Assembly (NCBI RefSeq): GCF_002902725.1
Contig: NZ_PPRT01000005.1
Span: 26,254-90,253, forward strand
Length of the DNA: 64,000 nt
Direction: 5' to 3'
Source: Staphylococcus caprae
GTDB taxonomy: Bacteria > Bacillota > Bacilli > Staphylococcales > Staphylococcaceae
The first letter of the stretch is position 1. Every line of letters starts with the position of its first letter. Below are positions 1-9,331 of the stretch, piece after piece. Both the position numbers and the translations under genes were made by a program. The notes under the pieces are model-generated. The model saw nothing but the letters and a program-made list of their open reading frames with translations. It did not search any database and was not told the origin of the DNA.

Positions 1-344
1 TTCAAAATGCAACAAGTTCTGTAATGCCAATTGTAGATCAGATTGAACGTCGTACTTATGGCAATGCTGAAACGTTTTATCCTATGCCTTTCTTGTCACC
101 TGAAACAATGTGGTATTACAAATCAGCATTTAATACTGACCAAATGAAATTAATTGATTTAGTTTCAACAATTCAAACTCACGTAGACCAAGGTATTTCA
201 ACTATTTTATATGTTAATTCAGAAATATCTACACGTGAACTTTCAAGATTATATGTTTATGCACATTACAAAGGATTAAAATCACTTTATTACACAAGAA
301 ATAAACTATTAAGTGTAGAAGAGTGTACAAGTTGTGCAATTTAA
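1..344 (+). CDS. nrdE: Ribonucleoside-diphosphate reductase class Ib alpha subunit, 3' end only
   Basis: The open frame runs in from the left edge (codons begin at base 3) and stops at 344, so only about the last 113 residues are present. The catalytic alpha subunit reduces ribonucleotides to deoxyribonucleotides. The tail ends EECTSCAI, whose C-x-x-C pair is the C-terminal redox shuttle that accepts electrons from NrdH or thioredoxin. The family call rests on this tail and on nrdF lying 120 bp downstream on the same strand. Nothing can be said about the active-site cysteines or allosteric sites, which lie outside the window. Confidence 0.93.
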   Translation, partial: QNATSSVMPIVDQIERRTYGNAETFYPMPFLSPETMWYYKSAFNTDQMKLIDLVSTIQTHVDQGISTILYVNSEISTRELSRLYVYAHYKGLKSLYYTRNKLLSVEECTSCAI

Positions 345-378
345 TTAGATAACTCAAACAAATCAACCACTAGAGAAT

Positions 379-428
379 ATTTCAATCACTTAGAAATGAT
401 GACATTCATCCATTTCTATGATTGAAAT
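379..428 (+). other. Intercistronic hairpin between nrdE and nrdF
   Basis: Inverted repeat: ATTTCAATCA (379-388) pairs with TGATTGAAAT (419-428), and GAAATG (393-398) pairs with CATTTC (411-416). No T-run follows, so it does not look like an intrinsic terminator. A role in mRNA processing or in setting the nrdE:nrdF ratio is inference. Confidence 0.6.
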
Positions 429-464
429 GCTCTATATTATACATAAACAGACAGGAGGATTTTC

Positions 465-1433
465 ATGAAGGCAGTCAACTGGAATACCCAAGAAGATATG
501 ACGAATATGTTTTGGCGTCAAAATATCTCACAAATGTGGGTAGAAACAGAGTTTAAAGTTTCAAAAGATATTGCAAGTTGGAAGACACTATCAGATTCTG
601 AAAGAGAAACATTTAAAAAAGCATTAGCAGGGTTAACTGGTCTAGATACACATCAAGCAGATGATGGTATGCCTTTGATTATGTTACACACGACTGATTT
701 AAGAAAAAAAGCTGTGTATTCATTTATGGCTATGATGGAACAAATTCATGCTAAGAGTTACTCTCATATTTTTACGACATTACTTCCATCTAGTGAAACA
801 AACTATTTACTAGATACATGGGTTATTGAAGAACCTCATTTAAAATATAAATCAGATAAAATTATCGATAATTATCATAAACTCTGGGGAAAAGAAGCTT
901 CAATCTTTGACCAATATATAGCGAGAGTTTCAAGTGTATTCTTAGAAACATTCTTATTCTATTCTGGTTTCTATTATCCTCTTTATCTTGCTGGACAAGG
1001 TAAAATGACAACTTCTGGTGAAATTATTCGTAAAATTTTATTAGATGAATCAATTCATGGCGTATTCACTGGCTTAGATGCGCAAAGTTTACGTAATGAA
1101 CTTTCAGAAAGTGAAAAGCAAAAAGCTGATCAAGAAATGTATAAATTATTAAATGAACTTTATGATAATGAAGTTTCATATACGCATTTACTATATGATG
1201 ATATTGGTTTAACTGAAGATGTTCTAAACTATGTACGTTATAACGGTAATAAAGCATTATCTAACTTAGGATTTGAACCATATTTTGAAGAACGTGAATT
1301 TAATCCTATTATTGAAAATGCATTGGATACATCTACTAAGAACCATGACTTCTTCTCAGTTAAAGGTGATGGCTATACGTTAGCGTTAAACGTAGAGGCT
1401 TTACAAGATGAAGACTTTATCTTCGATAAATAA
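465..1433 (+). CDS. nrdF: Ribonucleoside-diphosphate reductase class Ib beta subunit
   Basis: This 322-residue protein has the usual NrdF length. It is the small subunit that carries the dinuclear metal centre and tyrosyl radical and activates NrdE for dNTP synthesis in the cytosol. Metal-ligand segments typical of the family are visible: the DTHQADD stretch near residue 60, MEQIHAKSYSH near 91-101, and LDESIHG near 190. The ATG is preceded by ACAGGAGG at good spacing. It is the last gene of the nrd operon, followed at once by a strong terminator. No nrdI is in view, but in staphylococci it lies upstream of nrdE, outside this window. Confidence 0.97.
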   Translation: MKAVNWNTQEDMTNMFWRQNISQMWVETEFKVSKDIASWKTLSDSERETFKKALAGLTGLDTHQADDGMPLIMLHTTDLRKKAVYSFMAMMEQIHAKSYSHIFTTLLPSSETNYLLDTWVIEEPHLKYKSDKIIDNYHKLWGKEASIFDQYIARVSSVFLETFLFYSGFYYPLYLAGQGKMTTSGEIIRKILLDESIHGVFTGLDAQSLRNELSESEKQKADQEMYKLLNELYDNEVSYTHLLYDDIGLTEDVLNYVRYNGNKALSNLGFEPYFEEREFNPIIENALDTSTKNHDFFSVKGDGYTLALNVEALQDEDFIFDK

Positions 1434-1447
1434 GATGACATATATTA

Positions 1448-1486
1448 AGGAGATTCCTATTAAAATGAGTAGGAATCTCCTTTTTT
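1448..1486 (+). terminator. Intrinsic terminator of the nrd operon
   Basis: AGGAGATTCCT pairs with AGGAATCTCCT and is followed by six T residues, 14 bp after the nrdF stop. Confidence 0.9.
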
Positions 1487-1615
1487 GCGTGTAAAAAGTC
1501 ATAAATGATAAATAATGTTAATTATTACGAACTATCGTATAGAAATATTTATAAAGAAAATTTCAAAAAATGTGAAAAGCTATTGAAAAACGATAACATA
1601 ATCTATAATATTAAT

Positions 1616-1634
1616 GGTAATGATAATCATTATC
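1616..1634 (+). promoter_or_regulatory. Fur box upstream of sstA
   Basis: This 19-bp site matches the Fur consensus (inverted GATAATNATTATC type) at 18 of 19 positions, and a further ATTATC half-site follows directly. It lies about 60 bp before sstA. Fur with Fe2+ would repress the operon when iron is plentiful. Confidence 0.9.
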
Positions 1635-1694
1635 ATTATCATTTAAGTCGGTTATTAACTTCGCATCATACATATTTAGCAAGGAGAATGACTA

Positions 1695-2669
1695 ATGAAA
1701 TTTATATTTAAAGGTTATACCTTATTTATTTTATTAGTGATTTTAACTATTGTCTCTTTATTTATAGGAGTGAGTCAGCTCTCTCTCTTAGATATTTTCC
1801 ATTTAGATGATGAACAAATGAACATTTTGCTTTCAAGCCGTATTCCTAGAACGGTGAGTATCCTCCTTTCAGGAAGTTCACTTGCATTAGCAGGATTAAT
1901 TATGCAACAGATGATGCAAAATAAATTTGTAAGCCCTACCACTGCAGGTACTATGGAATGGGCGAAATTAGGTATTTTAATTTCACTACTGTTCTTTCCA
2001 AATGGACATATTTTAATCAAATTATTATTCGCTGTTGCTTTAAGTATTATTGGGACTTTTATATTTGTTCGATTAATTAATCTTATACGTGTAAAAGAGG
2101 TCATTTTTGTTCCACTCTTAGGGATTATGATTGGTGGTATTATATCCAGCTTTACCACATTTATAGCGTTAAGAACAAATGCGTTACAAAGCATTGGCAA
2201 TTGGTTAACTGGAAATTTTGCCATTATAACGAGTGGTCGTTATGAGGTATTGTATCTCACTATACCTTTACTTATTCTAGCGTTTGTTTTTGCAAATCAT
2301 TTTACAATTGCAGGTATGGGAAAAGACTTTAGTCATAATTTAGGTGTAAGTTATGAAAAAATCATTAATATCGCATTATTTATTACTGCAACGCTAACAG
2401 CTTTAGTCGTTGTTACAGTAGGAACGCTACCATTTTTAGGATTAATTGTACCGAATATTATCTCTATTTACAGAGGTGATCATTTGAAAAATGCATTACC
2501 GCACACACTCATGCTCGGTGCGATTTTTGTATTAATTGCTGATATTATTGGCAGAATCATTGTTTATCCTTATGAGATTAATATTGGGTTAACGATAGGT
2601 GTATTTGGCACAATTATTTTCCTAATCTTGCTGATGAAAGGTAGGAAAAATTATGCAAATGAGCTCTAA
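1695..2669 (+). CDS. sstA: Iron-siderophore ABC transporter permease SstA
   Basis: This 324-residue FecCD/BtuC-type permease has about nine hydrophobic segments. It contains the typical N-terminal SRIPRTVSILLSGSSLALAG motif and a conserved block near residues 240-260 (GTLPFLGLIVPNIISIYRG) that contacts the ATPase. It forms the membrane channel with SstB for ferric catechol-type siderophores. AAGGAG precedes the ATG at 1695. The start of sstB overlaps its end, so translation is probably coupled. The Fur box just upstream implies induction in low iron. Confidence 0.94.
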   Translation: MKFIFKGYTLFILLVILTIVSLFIGVSQLSLLDIFHLDDEQMNILLSSRIPRTVSILLSGSSLALAGLIMQQMMQNKFVSPTTAGTMEWAKLGILISLLFFPNGHILIKLLFAVALSIIGTFIFVRLINLIRVKEVIFVPLLGIMIGGIISSFTTFIALRTNALQSIGNWLTGNFAIITSGRYEVLYLTIPLLILAFVFANHFTIAGMGKDFSHNLGVSYEKIINIALFITATLTALVVVTVGTLPFLGLIVPNIISIYRGDHLKNALPHTLMLGAIFVLIADIIGRIIVYPYEINIGLTIGVFGTIIFLILLMKGRKNYANEL

Positions 2670-3612
2670 CAAAAAAATAAGTATACTAGTCGTTATAGCA
2701 ATTTGTATGGCCATTTTTTATTTATTTGTAGGTTTAGACTTTAATATATTTGAATATCAATTCCAAAGTCGTTTTAAAAAATTCATTCTTATCCTATTAG
2801 TAGGTGCAGCAATAGGAACCTCAGTAGTTATTTTTCAATCTATTACTACAAACAGATTATTAACTCCTTCCATTATGGGACTTGATTCAGTTTATTTATT
2901 TGTCAAAGTATTACCCATTTTTATATTAGGTGAGCAAGCTGCCGTAGTCACAAACATTTATCTTAATTTTTTAATTACCTTGATTGCTATGGTGTTATTT
3001 TCATTACTACTATTTCAAGTCATATTTAAACTAGGTCACTTTTCAGTCTATTTTATCCTATTAGTCGGCGTGATATTAGGAACATTCTTCCGTAGTATTA
3101 CAAGTTTCCTCCAACTTATAATGAATCCAGAATCTTTCTTAGCGGTTCAAAGTGTCATGTTTGCTAGCTTTGAAGCATCAAATTCTAATTTAGTAAGTGT
3201 CTCAGGCATATTGTTAGTTATCTTAATTGTTGTAACAATTATACTTCGACCTTATTTAGATGTACTTCTATTAGGGCGAGCGCAAGCAATTAATTTAGGT
3301 GTATCTTATGAAAACATGACGCGGTTGTTACTTATTTTGGTTGCCTTACTTGTCTCTATATCCACTGCATTAATAGGCCCTGTAACGTTTCTTGGTTTAT
3401 TAACAGTCAACTTAGCACATGAATTCATGAAGACCTATGAACATAAATATATTTTACCTACGACAATACTTTTTAGTTGGATCAGTTTATTTATGGCGCA
3501 ATGGGTAGTTGAAAACCTATTTGAAGCAACCACTGAATTCAGTTTAATAGTGGATTTAGTAGGTGGTAGTTACTTCATTTATTTACTTGTTAAAAGGAGA
3601 AGTGCAAATTGA
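2653..3612 (+). CDS. sstB: Iron-siderophore ABC transporter permease SstB
   Basis: This second FecCD-family permease (319 residues) is strongly hydrophobic throughout, with a C-terminal GPVTFLGLLTVNLAHE motif equivalent to the ATPase-coupling loop. It overlaps sstA by 17 bp and sstC by 4 bp, the tight packing expected of a transporter operon. A second ATG two codons in (MSSNKK) could also be the start. It should pair with SstA as a heterodimeric channel. Confidence 0.93.
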   Translation: MQMSSNKKISILVVIAICMAIFYLFVGLDFNIFEYQFQSRFKKFILILLVGAAIGTSVVIFQSITTNRLLTPSIMGLDSVYLFVKVLPIFILGEQAAVVTNIYLNFLITLIAMVLFSLLLFQVIFKLGHFSVYFILLVGVILGTFFRSITSFLQLIMNPESFLAVQSVMFASFEASNSNLVSVSGILLVILIVVTIILRPYLDVLLLGRAQAINLGVSYENMTRLLLILVALLVSISTALIGPVTFLGLLTVNLAHEFMKTYEHKYILPTTILFSWISLFMAQWVVENLFEATTEFSLIVDLVGGSYFIYLLVKRRSAN

Positions 3613-4388
3613 TTCAAATTCAAAATTTAGACAAAACGATTGAGAATAAACCTATTTTAAAGGATATTAGTGTTGATATTGAAAAAGGGAAACTGACTTC
3701 TTTAATAGGACCTAATGGTGCTGGCAAAAGTACATTATTATCTGCGATGAGTCGCTTATTTAACTGTGACAATGGCACAATTTCGATTGAAGACAAAGTA
3801 ATATCAGATTATAAAACTGATGATTTAGCTAAAAAATTAAGTATTTTAAAACAATCCAATCATACTGAAATGAATATTACTGTTGAGCAATTAGTTAACT
3901 TTGGTCGTTTTCCATATTCGAAAGGACGAATGAAGAAAGAAGACCATGACAAAGTAGATTATGCCTTAGATTTATTACAACTAAAAGAAATTAGAAATCG
4001 TAATATCAAAACACTATCAGGAGGTCAGCGTCAGCGTGCATATATTGCTATGACGATTGCTCAAGATACTGATTATATATTATTGGATGAACCTCTAAAT
4101 AATTTAGATATGAAGCACTCAGTACAAATTATGCAAACGTTACGAGAATTGTGTCGTAAATTAAATAAAACAATCATTATCGTATTACACGATATTAATT
4201 TTGCTTCTTGTTATTCAGACAATATTATTGCACTTAAACAGGGTGAAATTGTTAAAGCTGATGTTAAAGATAATGTTATTCAGTCTGACATATTGAAGAA
4301 ATTATATGAAATGGATGTCCGTATAGAAGAAATAAGAGAGCAACGTATTTGTTTTTTTTATGATGAAGCTACTTTTGACTCAGTTTAA
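3609..4388 (+). CDS. sstC: Iron-siderophore ABC transporter ATPase SstC
   Basis: This 259-residue ABC ATPase powers the Sst importer on the cytoplasmic face. It has Walker A GPNGAGKST (about residues 34-42), signature LSGGQRQRAYIA (about 137-148), Walker B YILLDEP (about 157-163) and the switch histidine in LHD (about 195). It appears to start at TTG (3609), overlapping the sstB stop by four bases. AAAAGGAG upstream inside sstB serves as ribosome site. The non-ATG start may moderate its level relative to the permeases. Confidence 0.94.
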   Translation: MIQIQNLDKTIENKPILKDISVDIEKGKLTSLIGPNGAGKSTLLSAMSRLFNCDNGTISIEDKVISDYKTDDLAKKLSILKQSNHTEMNITVEQLVNFGRFPYSKGRMKKEDHDKVDYALDLLQLKEIRNRNIKTLSGGQRQRAYIAMTIAQDTDYILLDEPLNNLDMKHSVQIMQTLRELCRKLNKTIIIVLHDINFASCYSDNIIALKQGEIVKADVKDNVIQSDILKKLYEMDVRIEEIREQRICFFYDEATFDSV

Positions 4389-4498
4389 TCTTAGTAATTT
4401 AGACTCATAGTTAAAGGGGTGATGCATGTACAGAGATAAAAAGAAGAGTTTAAATGTAACGCTGCACTTAGGTCAAATTTTATTAAGGAGTCGTACAA

Positions 4499-5545
4499 AT
4501 GAAAAAAACTGTCTTATTTTTATTATTATCTTTAGTTTTAGTTTTATCGGCTTGTAGTAATGGTTCGAATAATAATGATTCAGATTCTAAGAATAAAAAT
4601 AGTGATTCAAAAGAAACTATAACCATCAAGAATAACTTTGAAGCAAACGGTAAGGAACGTGACGGAAGTGATGCTAAAAAAATATCTAATACTGTCAAAG
4701 TTCCAAAGAATCCTAAAAATGCCGTAGTATTAGATTATGGTGCACTTGATGTGTTAAACGAATTAGGTGTGGCAGATAAAGTAAAAGGCTTGCCTAAAGG
4801 GGAAAATAATCAATCTTTACCTAAATTTTTAGATAAATTTAAAGATGATAAGTATATCAATACAGGGAATTTAAAAGAAGTAAACTTTGATAAGGTTGCA
4901 TCAGCGAAACCAGAAGTTATCTTCATTTCAGGAAGAACAGCTAATCAGAAAAATTTAGACGAATTTAAAAAAGCTGCACCAGATGCCAAAGTAGTATATG
5001 TCGGTACAAGTGATGATAACTTAGTTAAGGATATGAAGAGAAATACAGAGAATTTAGGAAAAATCTATGATAAAGAAGATAAAGCCAAAAAAATTAATAA
5101 AGACCTAGATAAAAAAATCTCTGGAATGAAAGATAAAACTAAAGGCTTTAATAAGAAAGTAATGTACTTATTGGTAAATGAAGGTGAATTATCAACATAT
5201 GGTCCAGGAGGACGTTTTGGTGGTTTAGTATTTAATACATTAGGATTTAAACCTGCTGATAAAAAGGTAAGCAATAGTCCGCATGGTCAAAACATTAATA
5301 ATGAATATATTAACAAACAAAATCCAGATGTAATTTTAGCAATGGATCGTGGGTCAGTTGTAGGTGGTAAATCAACGACTAATCAAGTTCTAAAAAATAA
5401 AGTTATTAAAAATGTAACAGCAATTAAAAGTAATAATGTATATGAATTAGATCCTAAACTATGGTACTTCTCTTCTGGTTCTTCAACGACTACTATCAAA
5501 CAAATTGATGAATTAAACAAAGTAATCGATAAAGCAGAAAAGTAA
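4499..5545 (+). CDS. sstD: Iron-siderophore substrate-binding lipoprotein SstD
   Basis: This 348-residue class III periplasmic-binding-protein-like lipoprotein has signal residues 1-18 and lipobox VLSAC with Cys19 as the lipidated residue. A low-complexity Asn/Asp/Ser/Lys linker (about 20-40) precedes the ligand-binding region. It captures ferric siderophore outside the membrane and delivers it to SstAB. AAGGAG precedes the ATG. It lies 110 bp after sstC and ends at a strong terminator, closing the operon. Confidence 0.94.
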   Translation: MKKTVLFLLLSLVLVLSACSNGSNNNDSDSKNKNSDSKETITIKNNFEANGKERDGSDAKKISNTVKVPKNPKNAVVLDYGALDVLNELGVADKVKGLPKGENNQSLPKFLDKFKDDKYINTGNLKEVNFDKVASAKPEVIFISGRTANQKNLDEFKKAAPDAKVVYVGTSDDNLVKDMKRNTENLGKIYDKEDKAKKINKDLDKKISGMKDKTKGFNKKVMYLLVNEGELSTYGPGGRFGGLVFNTLGFKPADKKVSNSPHGQNINNEYINKQNPDVILAMDRGSVVGGKSTTNQVLKNKVIKNVTAIKSNNVYELDPKLWYFSSGSSTTTIKQIDELNKVIDKAEK

Positions 5546-5554
5546 TTTTATAAA

Positions 5555-5602
5555 AAAGCTCCTAAACTGATTTTTTAATGAAATCCAGTTTAGGAGCTTT
5601 AA
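5555..5602 (+). terminator. Intrinsic terminator of the sst operon
   Basis: AAAGCTCCTAAACTG pairs with CAGTTTAGGAGCTTT, starting about 10 bp after the sstD stop. Confidence 0.9.
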
Positions 5603-5631
5603 TATTATAATCAACGTCTTATCACGTTTTT

Positions 5632-5946
5632 CTATATTTCGAAATATAAATGGTAATGAAATTTACATCTGCTATTAAAATGTGCTTTGCAGTTGGGGCA
5701 CATTTCAACCATCATATAATCATGTATACTCATTTCATGGTTACAAACGCCACACATAATCACTTTTTTATCAAACTCTTTTTCTGTCCATCTTTTTATA
5801 GCATGAGATTCATGCTCCTCATGACATTTGTAACACGGATAATATTTATTACAACATTTAAACTTAATAGCAATAACATCTAAAAAAGAATGATAGTGAG
5901 TACATCTGGTCTCTTTGTCTATAACTGATCCATATATTTTAGGCAT
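5632..5946 (-). CDS. CHY-type zinc-finger protein
   Basis: This 104-residue protein is dense in Cys and His: CTHYH, CCNKYYPCYKCHEEHESH, CGVCNHE and CPNCKAHFNSRCKFH. This is the CHY zinc-finger pattern (conserved Cys-His-Tyr start, several zinc-binding CxxC pairs). In eukaryotes the domain is found in RCHY1-type ubiquitin ligases, but here it stands alone and its bacterial role is unknown. AAGGAGG lies upstream of the ATG. It begins 24 bp after the murB stop on the same strand, so it is probably cotranscribed with murB. Confidence 0.85.
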   Translation of the reverse strand: MPKIYGSVIDKETRCTHYHSFLDVIAIKFKCCNKYYPCYKCHEEHESHAIKRWTEKEFDKKVIMCGVCNHEMSIHDYMMVEMCPNCKAHFNSRCKFHYHLYFEI

Positions 5947-5970
5947 AGATAGATGTACCTCCTTACAGAA

Positions 5971-6903
5971 TTAGCTCTCAGGATGCTCTCCAATAATACG
6001 TACTTCAGTATTAAGTTCAACATCAAATTTTTCTTTTACTGTCTTTTGTACGTAATGAATTAAGTCTTCATAATCCGTAGCTGTACCATTATCTACATTG
6101 ACCATAAATCCAGCATGTTTCTTAGAGACTTCTACGCCACCAATACGGTGACCTTGTAACTCAGAATCTTGAATAAGTTTTCCAGCGAAATGACCTGGAG
6201 GACGTTGGAATACACTTCCGCACGAAGGATATTCTAACGGTTGTTTTGATTCACGACGTTCAGTTAAATCATCCATTTTAGCTTGTATTTCATCTAATTT
6301 ACCTGGTTCTAATGTGAAAGCAGCTTCAAGTACTACGAGGTGTTTCTTCTGAACAATACTATTTCGATAATCAAGTTCTAATTCTTCGGTAGTGAGTTTA
6401 ATTAAGTCGCCTTCTTCGTTCACACAAAGTGCGTAATCAATACAATCTTTAACCTCTCCACCGTAGGCACCAGCATTCATAAATACTGCGCCACCAATTG
6501 AACCTGGAATTCCACACGCAAATTCTAGACCAGTTAATACATAATCACGTGCCACTCTTGAAACATCAATAATTGCAGCGCCACTACCAGCTATAATTGC
6601 ATCGTCTGAAACATCAATATGATCTAAAGAAAGTAAACTTAGAACGATGCCCCGAATACCACCTTCGCGTATAATAATATTTGAACCGTTTCCTAAGTAT
6701 GTAACAGGAATATTATTGTTATAAGCATATTTAACAATCGATTGTACTTCTTCGTTTTTAGTGGGTGATAAATAGAAATCCGCTTCTCCACCTGTTTCAG
6801 TATAGGTATAACGTTTAAGTGGTTCGTCCACTTTAATAATGTCTTCGGGAATAATTGACTTTAAATCACGTAAGATGTCATTTTTATTCAACGTCTTGAA
6901 CAT
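5971..6903 (-). CDS. murB: UDP-N-acetylenolpyruvoylglucosamine reductase MurB
   Basis: This 310-residue FAD enzyme reduces UDP-GlcNAc-enolpyruvate to UDP-MurNAc with NADPH in the cytosolic stage of peptidoglycan synthesis. The FAD-binding segment includes [18 protein letters not shown] near residues 68-85. [20 protein letters not shown], the type II MurB signature and the catalytic [10 protein letters not shown] loop (proton-donating Ser) are also present. GAAAGG sits directly against the ATG at 6903, so an in-frame TTG four codons later (6891) is an equally possible start. Downstream lies the CHY zinc-finger gene. Confidence 0.96.
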   Translation of the reverse strand: MFKTLNKNDILRDLKSIIPEDIIKVDEPLKRYTYTETGGEADFYLSPTKNEEVQSIVKYAYNNNIPVTYLGNGSNIIIREGGIRGIVLSLLSLDHIDVSDDAIIAGSGAAIIDVSRVARDYVLTGLEFACGIPGSIGGAVFMNAGAYGGEVKDCIDYALCVNEEGDLIKLTTEELELDYRNSIVQKKHLVVLEAAFTLEPGKLDEIQAKMDDLTERRESKQPLEYPSCGSVFQRPPGHFAGKLIQDSELQGHRIGGVEVSKKHAGFMVNVDNGTATDYEDLIHYVQKTVKEKFDVELNTEVRIIGEHPES

Positions 6904-7035
6904 CCTTTCTCAACTTCTTAATATAAGTACTATTATATCAACTTTAAAAGTTATTTGCGAAATTTGAATATATTATTTTAACATTATATAGACACATAGG
7001 GATGATGTATCTTATGTTTTATATATCAACTTAAA

Positions 7036-7554
7036 TTAACTTAATTGCTTATGTATCTTTTCAAATAAGTTTTGTTTTTGATTTTCATACATACGAATCG
7101 TCTGGACATGTTTCAATATATCTTGCTTTTTCTTTGAAAATAATTGTGAAATTTCATTATCTTGAGATAATACTTTATCAACATTTTGATATTGTTCAAA
7201 CAAAGGAGTATTTAACTGTATGATATGTAATCTTACTTCTTGTTTAAGTTCGCTAAAGTTATTAAAACGTGCCATCATCACTTTCTTTTTATAAGAGTGG
7301 TGTAATCGATAAAAACCAGCATAGTTTAATCGTTTCTCATCTAGCGCTGTAATATCATGTAAATTATCTACACCGACAAGCACGTCTAGTATAGGTTCTG
7401 TTTCATAATTAAAATGACGTGTACCACCGATATGTTGCGTGTATTTGACTGGTGAATCTAACAAGCCAAACAAAATATTTTTAACGCGAAGATATTCTTT
7501 CTCAAAAGATTTATGAGACTCATTTTTAACTAAAGGTTGGACATATGCGTACAT
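7036..7554 (-). CDS. GrpB-like nucleotidyltransferase-fold protein
   Basis: This 172-residue protein carries the segment KYTQHIGGTRHFNYETEPILDVLV (split here as QHIGGTRHF and PILDVLVGV). It resembles the GrpB/UPF0157 pattern of HIGSTS..KPIIDILV, a polymerase-beta-fold family. The usual IGST serine is replaced by glycine-threonine, so activity is uncertain. A Lys/Gln-rich helical tail follows. AAGGAG precedes the ATG. It is a single gene facing the EMYY lipoprotein gene divergently. The family assignment is moderate and the function unknown. Confidence 0.65.
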   Translation of the reverse strand: MYAYVQPLVKNESHKSFEKEYLRVKNILFGLLDSPVKYTQHIGGTRHFNYETEPILDVLVGVDNLHDITALDEKRLNYAGFYRLHHSYKKKVMMARFNNFSELKQEVRLHIIQLNTPLFEQYQNVDKVLSQDNEISQLFSKKKQDILKHVQTIRMYENQKQNLFEKIHKQLS

Positions 7555-7674
7555 AAATTACTCCTTAAAAATTAATCATTCTCAAAAATACAGTAAAGTC
7601 TGACATACTATAACACAATTCATTTTCATAATAAATACGTTTATGTATAATGTTTAATGATAAGGGGTGCAGAT

Positions 7675-8565
7675 ATGAAAAAATTACTATTTATCACTAC
7701 AATTGTTATTTTTGCTATTACTTTGACTGCATGTGGAAGTAAATCAACTAAAGATTTAAAGGATTTTGAACATCAATATAAAGATGTTAAGCAAAAGCAA
7801 GAAAATGTTGAAGAAGTTATAGATAAGATACATTTAAAAGAGTTAGATAATTTGAGTAAAACAGATACGACCGATAAAAATAAAAAAGAATTTATTGCAC
7901 TTCAAAAGGATATTAATAATTATCTCATTCCCGAATTTAAAAAATATAAGAAATCTACACAACAATTACCGGCAAAAACAAATGATGTTAAAAAACTCCG
8001 CGCAACTTATTTAGAAAGTGTGAAATCAAAAGAATCTTCAATCAAAGATTTAAAATCATTTGTCGATTTATGTAATCGTTCAATTAAAGACAATGAAGAC
8101 ATATTAGATTATACGAAACTTTTCGAGAAGAATAGATCGCAAGTAGAGTCCGACATCAATAAAGCTACAAATAAAAGTGATGCAGATCAATTAACGTCTA
8201 AGCTAGAGGCAAATAATAAACAATTAAAATCTACAGCTAAAAAATATCTCGATTCTTCTACAACTGATTCAGATTCAGCTAAGAAAGCAATCAATGATCA
8301 CATTTCACCGTTGATTGACAAGCAAATTAAAGATATTAACCAAACAAATATATCTGATTCACATGTAGATAATGCGAGAAAAAATGCGATTGAAATGTAT
8401 TATAGTTTACAAAATTATTATGATACGCGTGTAGACACAATTGAAGTAAGTGAAAAATTATCTAAAATTGATGTCGATAAACTTCCAAAAGAGGGTAAAG
8501 ATATCTCTAACAAAGATAAAGACTTCAATCAACAATATAATGAGTTAAAAGAAAAAGTAAATTAG
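7675..8565 (+). CDS. EMYY-motif lipoprotein
   Basis: This 296-residue surface lipoprotein starts at ATG 7675, which has AAGGGG upstream. An in-frame ATG six codons earlier (7657) lacks a ribosome site and would spoil the signal peptide. Lipobox LTAC gives Cys20 as the lipidated residue. The rest is Lys/Asp/Ser-rich and predicted mostly helical. The motif NAIEMYYSLQNYYDTRV near residue 245 defines the staphylococcal EMYY lipoprotein family, whose role is unknown. Confidence 0.85.
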   Translation: MKKLLFITTIVIFAITLTACGSKSTKDLKDFEHQYKDVKQKQENVEEVIDKIHLKELDNLSKTDTTDKNKKEFIALQKDINNYLIPEFKKYKKSTQQLPAKTNDVKKLRATYLESVKSKESSIKDLKSFVDLCNRSIKDNEDILDYTKLFEKNRSQVESDINKATNKSDADQLTSKLEANNKQLKSTAKKYLDSSTTDSDSAKKAINDHISPLIDKQIKDINQTNISDSHVDNARKNAIEMYYSLQNYYDTRVDTIEVSEKLSKIDVDKLPKEGKDISNKDKDFNQQYNELKEKVN

Positions 8566-8600
8566 ATGAGATTTATATTAAATAAAATAAAAATTGATGG

Positions 8601-8629
8601 TTAACATTACACAGCAGAGTGTGTATAAT
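8601..8629 (+). promoter_or_regulatory. SigA-type promoter for the bacilliredoxin gene
   Basis: TTAACA (8601-8606), a 17-bp spacer and TATAAT (8624-8629), about 84 bp before the ATG at 8713. Confidence 0.6.
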
Positions 8630-8712
8630 TGTACCCACTGAGATGATTTTTGGGATATGAATATCACGCATATGCTCATAAAATGTGATAAATATTTTTA
8701 GAGGTGAATAGA

Positions 8713-9033
8713 ATGGCTATTAAGCTGAGTTCAATTGACCAATTTGAACAAGTCTTAGAAGAGAACAAATATGTTTTTATATTAAAACACAGTGAAACTT
8801 GTCCAATTTCTGCAAATGCGTATGATCAATTCAATAAGTTTTTATATGAAAGAGATATTGATGGTTACTATTTAATCGTACAACAAGAGCGTAAATTATC
8901 GGACTATATTGCTGAAAAAACAAACGTAAAACATGAATCACCACAAGCTTTCTACTTTGTAGATGGTGAAATGAAATGGAATGCAGATCATGATGATATT
9001 AACGTTTCTCAACTTGCACAAGCTGAGGAATAA
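8713..9033 (+). CDS. ytxJ: Monothiol bacilliredoxin (YtxJ/BrxC family)
   Basis: This 106-residue thioredoxin-fold protein has a single active-site cysteine in ETCPIS (Cys30), the hallmark of the bacillithiol-linked YtxJ/BrxC family. These proteins remove bacillithiol from S-bacillithiolated cytosolic proteins or cluster with bacillithiol redox genes. The cis-Pro region ESPQAFYF is visible. The start at ATG 8713 is preferred over GTG 8704, because GAGGTG at 8701-8706 is its ribosome site. It has its own promoter and terminator. Confidence 0.88.
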   Translation: MAIKLSSIDQFEQVLEENKYVFILKHSETCPISANAYDQFNKFLYERDIDGYYLIVQQERKLSDYIAEKTNVKHESPQAFYFVDGEMKWNADHDDINVSQLAQAEE

Positions 9034-9060
9034 ATCAAATCATTATTTTTAAAGAAATAG

Positions 9061-9105
9061 AGCTTGTCATAGATATCGTTTGACGATAGTTTATGGCAAG
9101 CTTTT
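9061..9105 (+). terminator. Intrinsic terminator after ytxJ
   Basis: AGCTTGTCAT pairs with ATGGCAAGCT (one G-U), followed by a T-run. Confidence 0.8.
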
Positions 9106-9331
9106 CGTATATTATGAAAATCCGACGTAAAATATGTATAATGTGATAATGAATAAGTGTTAGCGCACAGTTCGTTTTTATAAATTTAAAAATGAAATGT
9201 AAACGATAATGTTAATGATTATTTGAACTTAACATATTGTTTATCATTCATCATCGAATAGAGAATATTTTATATTATTTAAGTTGTAAATCATTTTCCA
9301 AAAAGAGAAAAGATATAAGGTGGTTAAGACA

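Noticed and set aside
1505..1711. 68-codon open frame before sstA
   Set aside because: It overlays the Fur box and the sstA ribosome site, and its His/Tyr/Asn-rich sequence is the translation of the AT-rich operator.
4425..4559. Short frame with a good ribosome site between sstC and sstD
   Set aside because: It runs out of frame into the sstD signal peptide and has no protein-like features beyond its start; likely chance.
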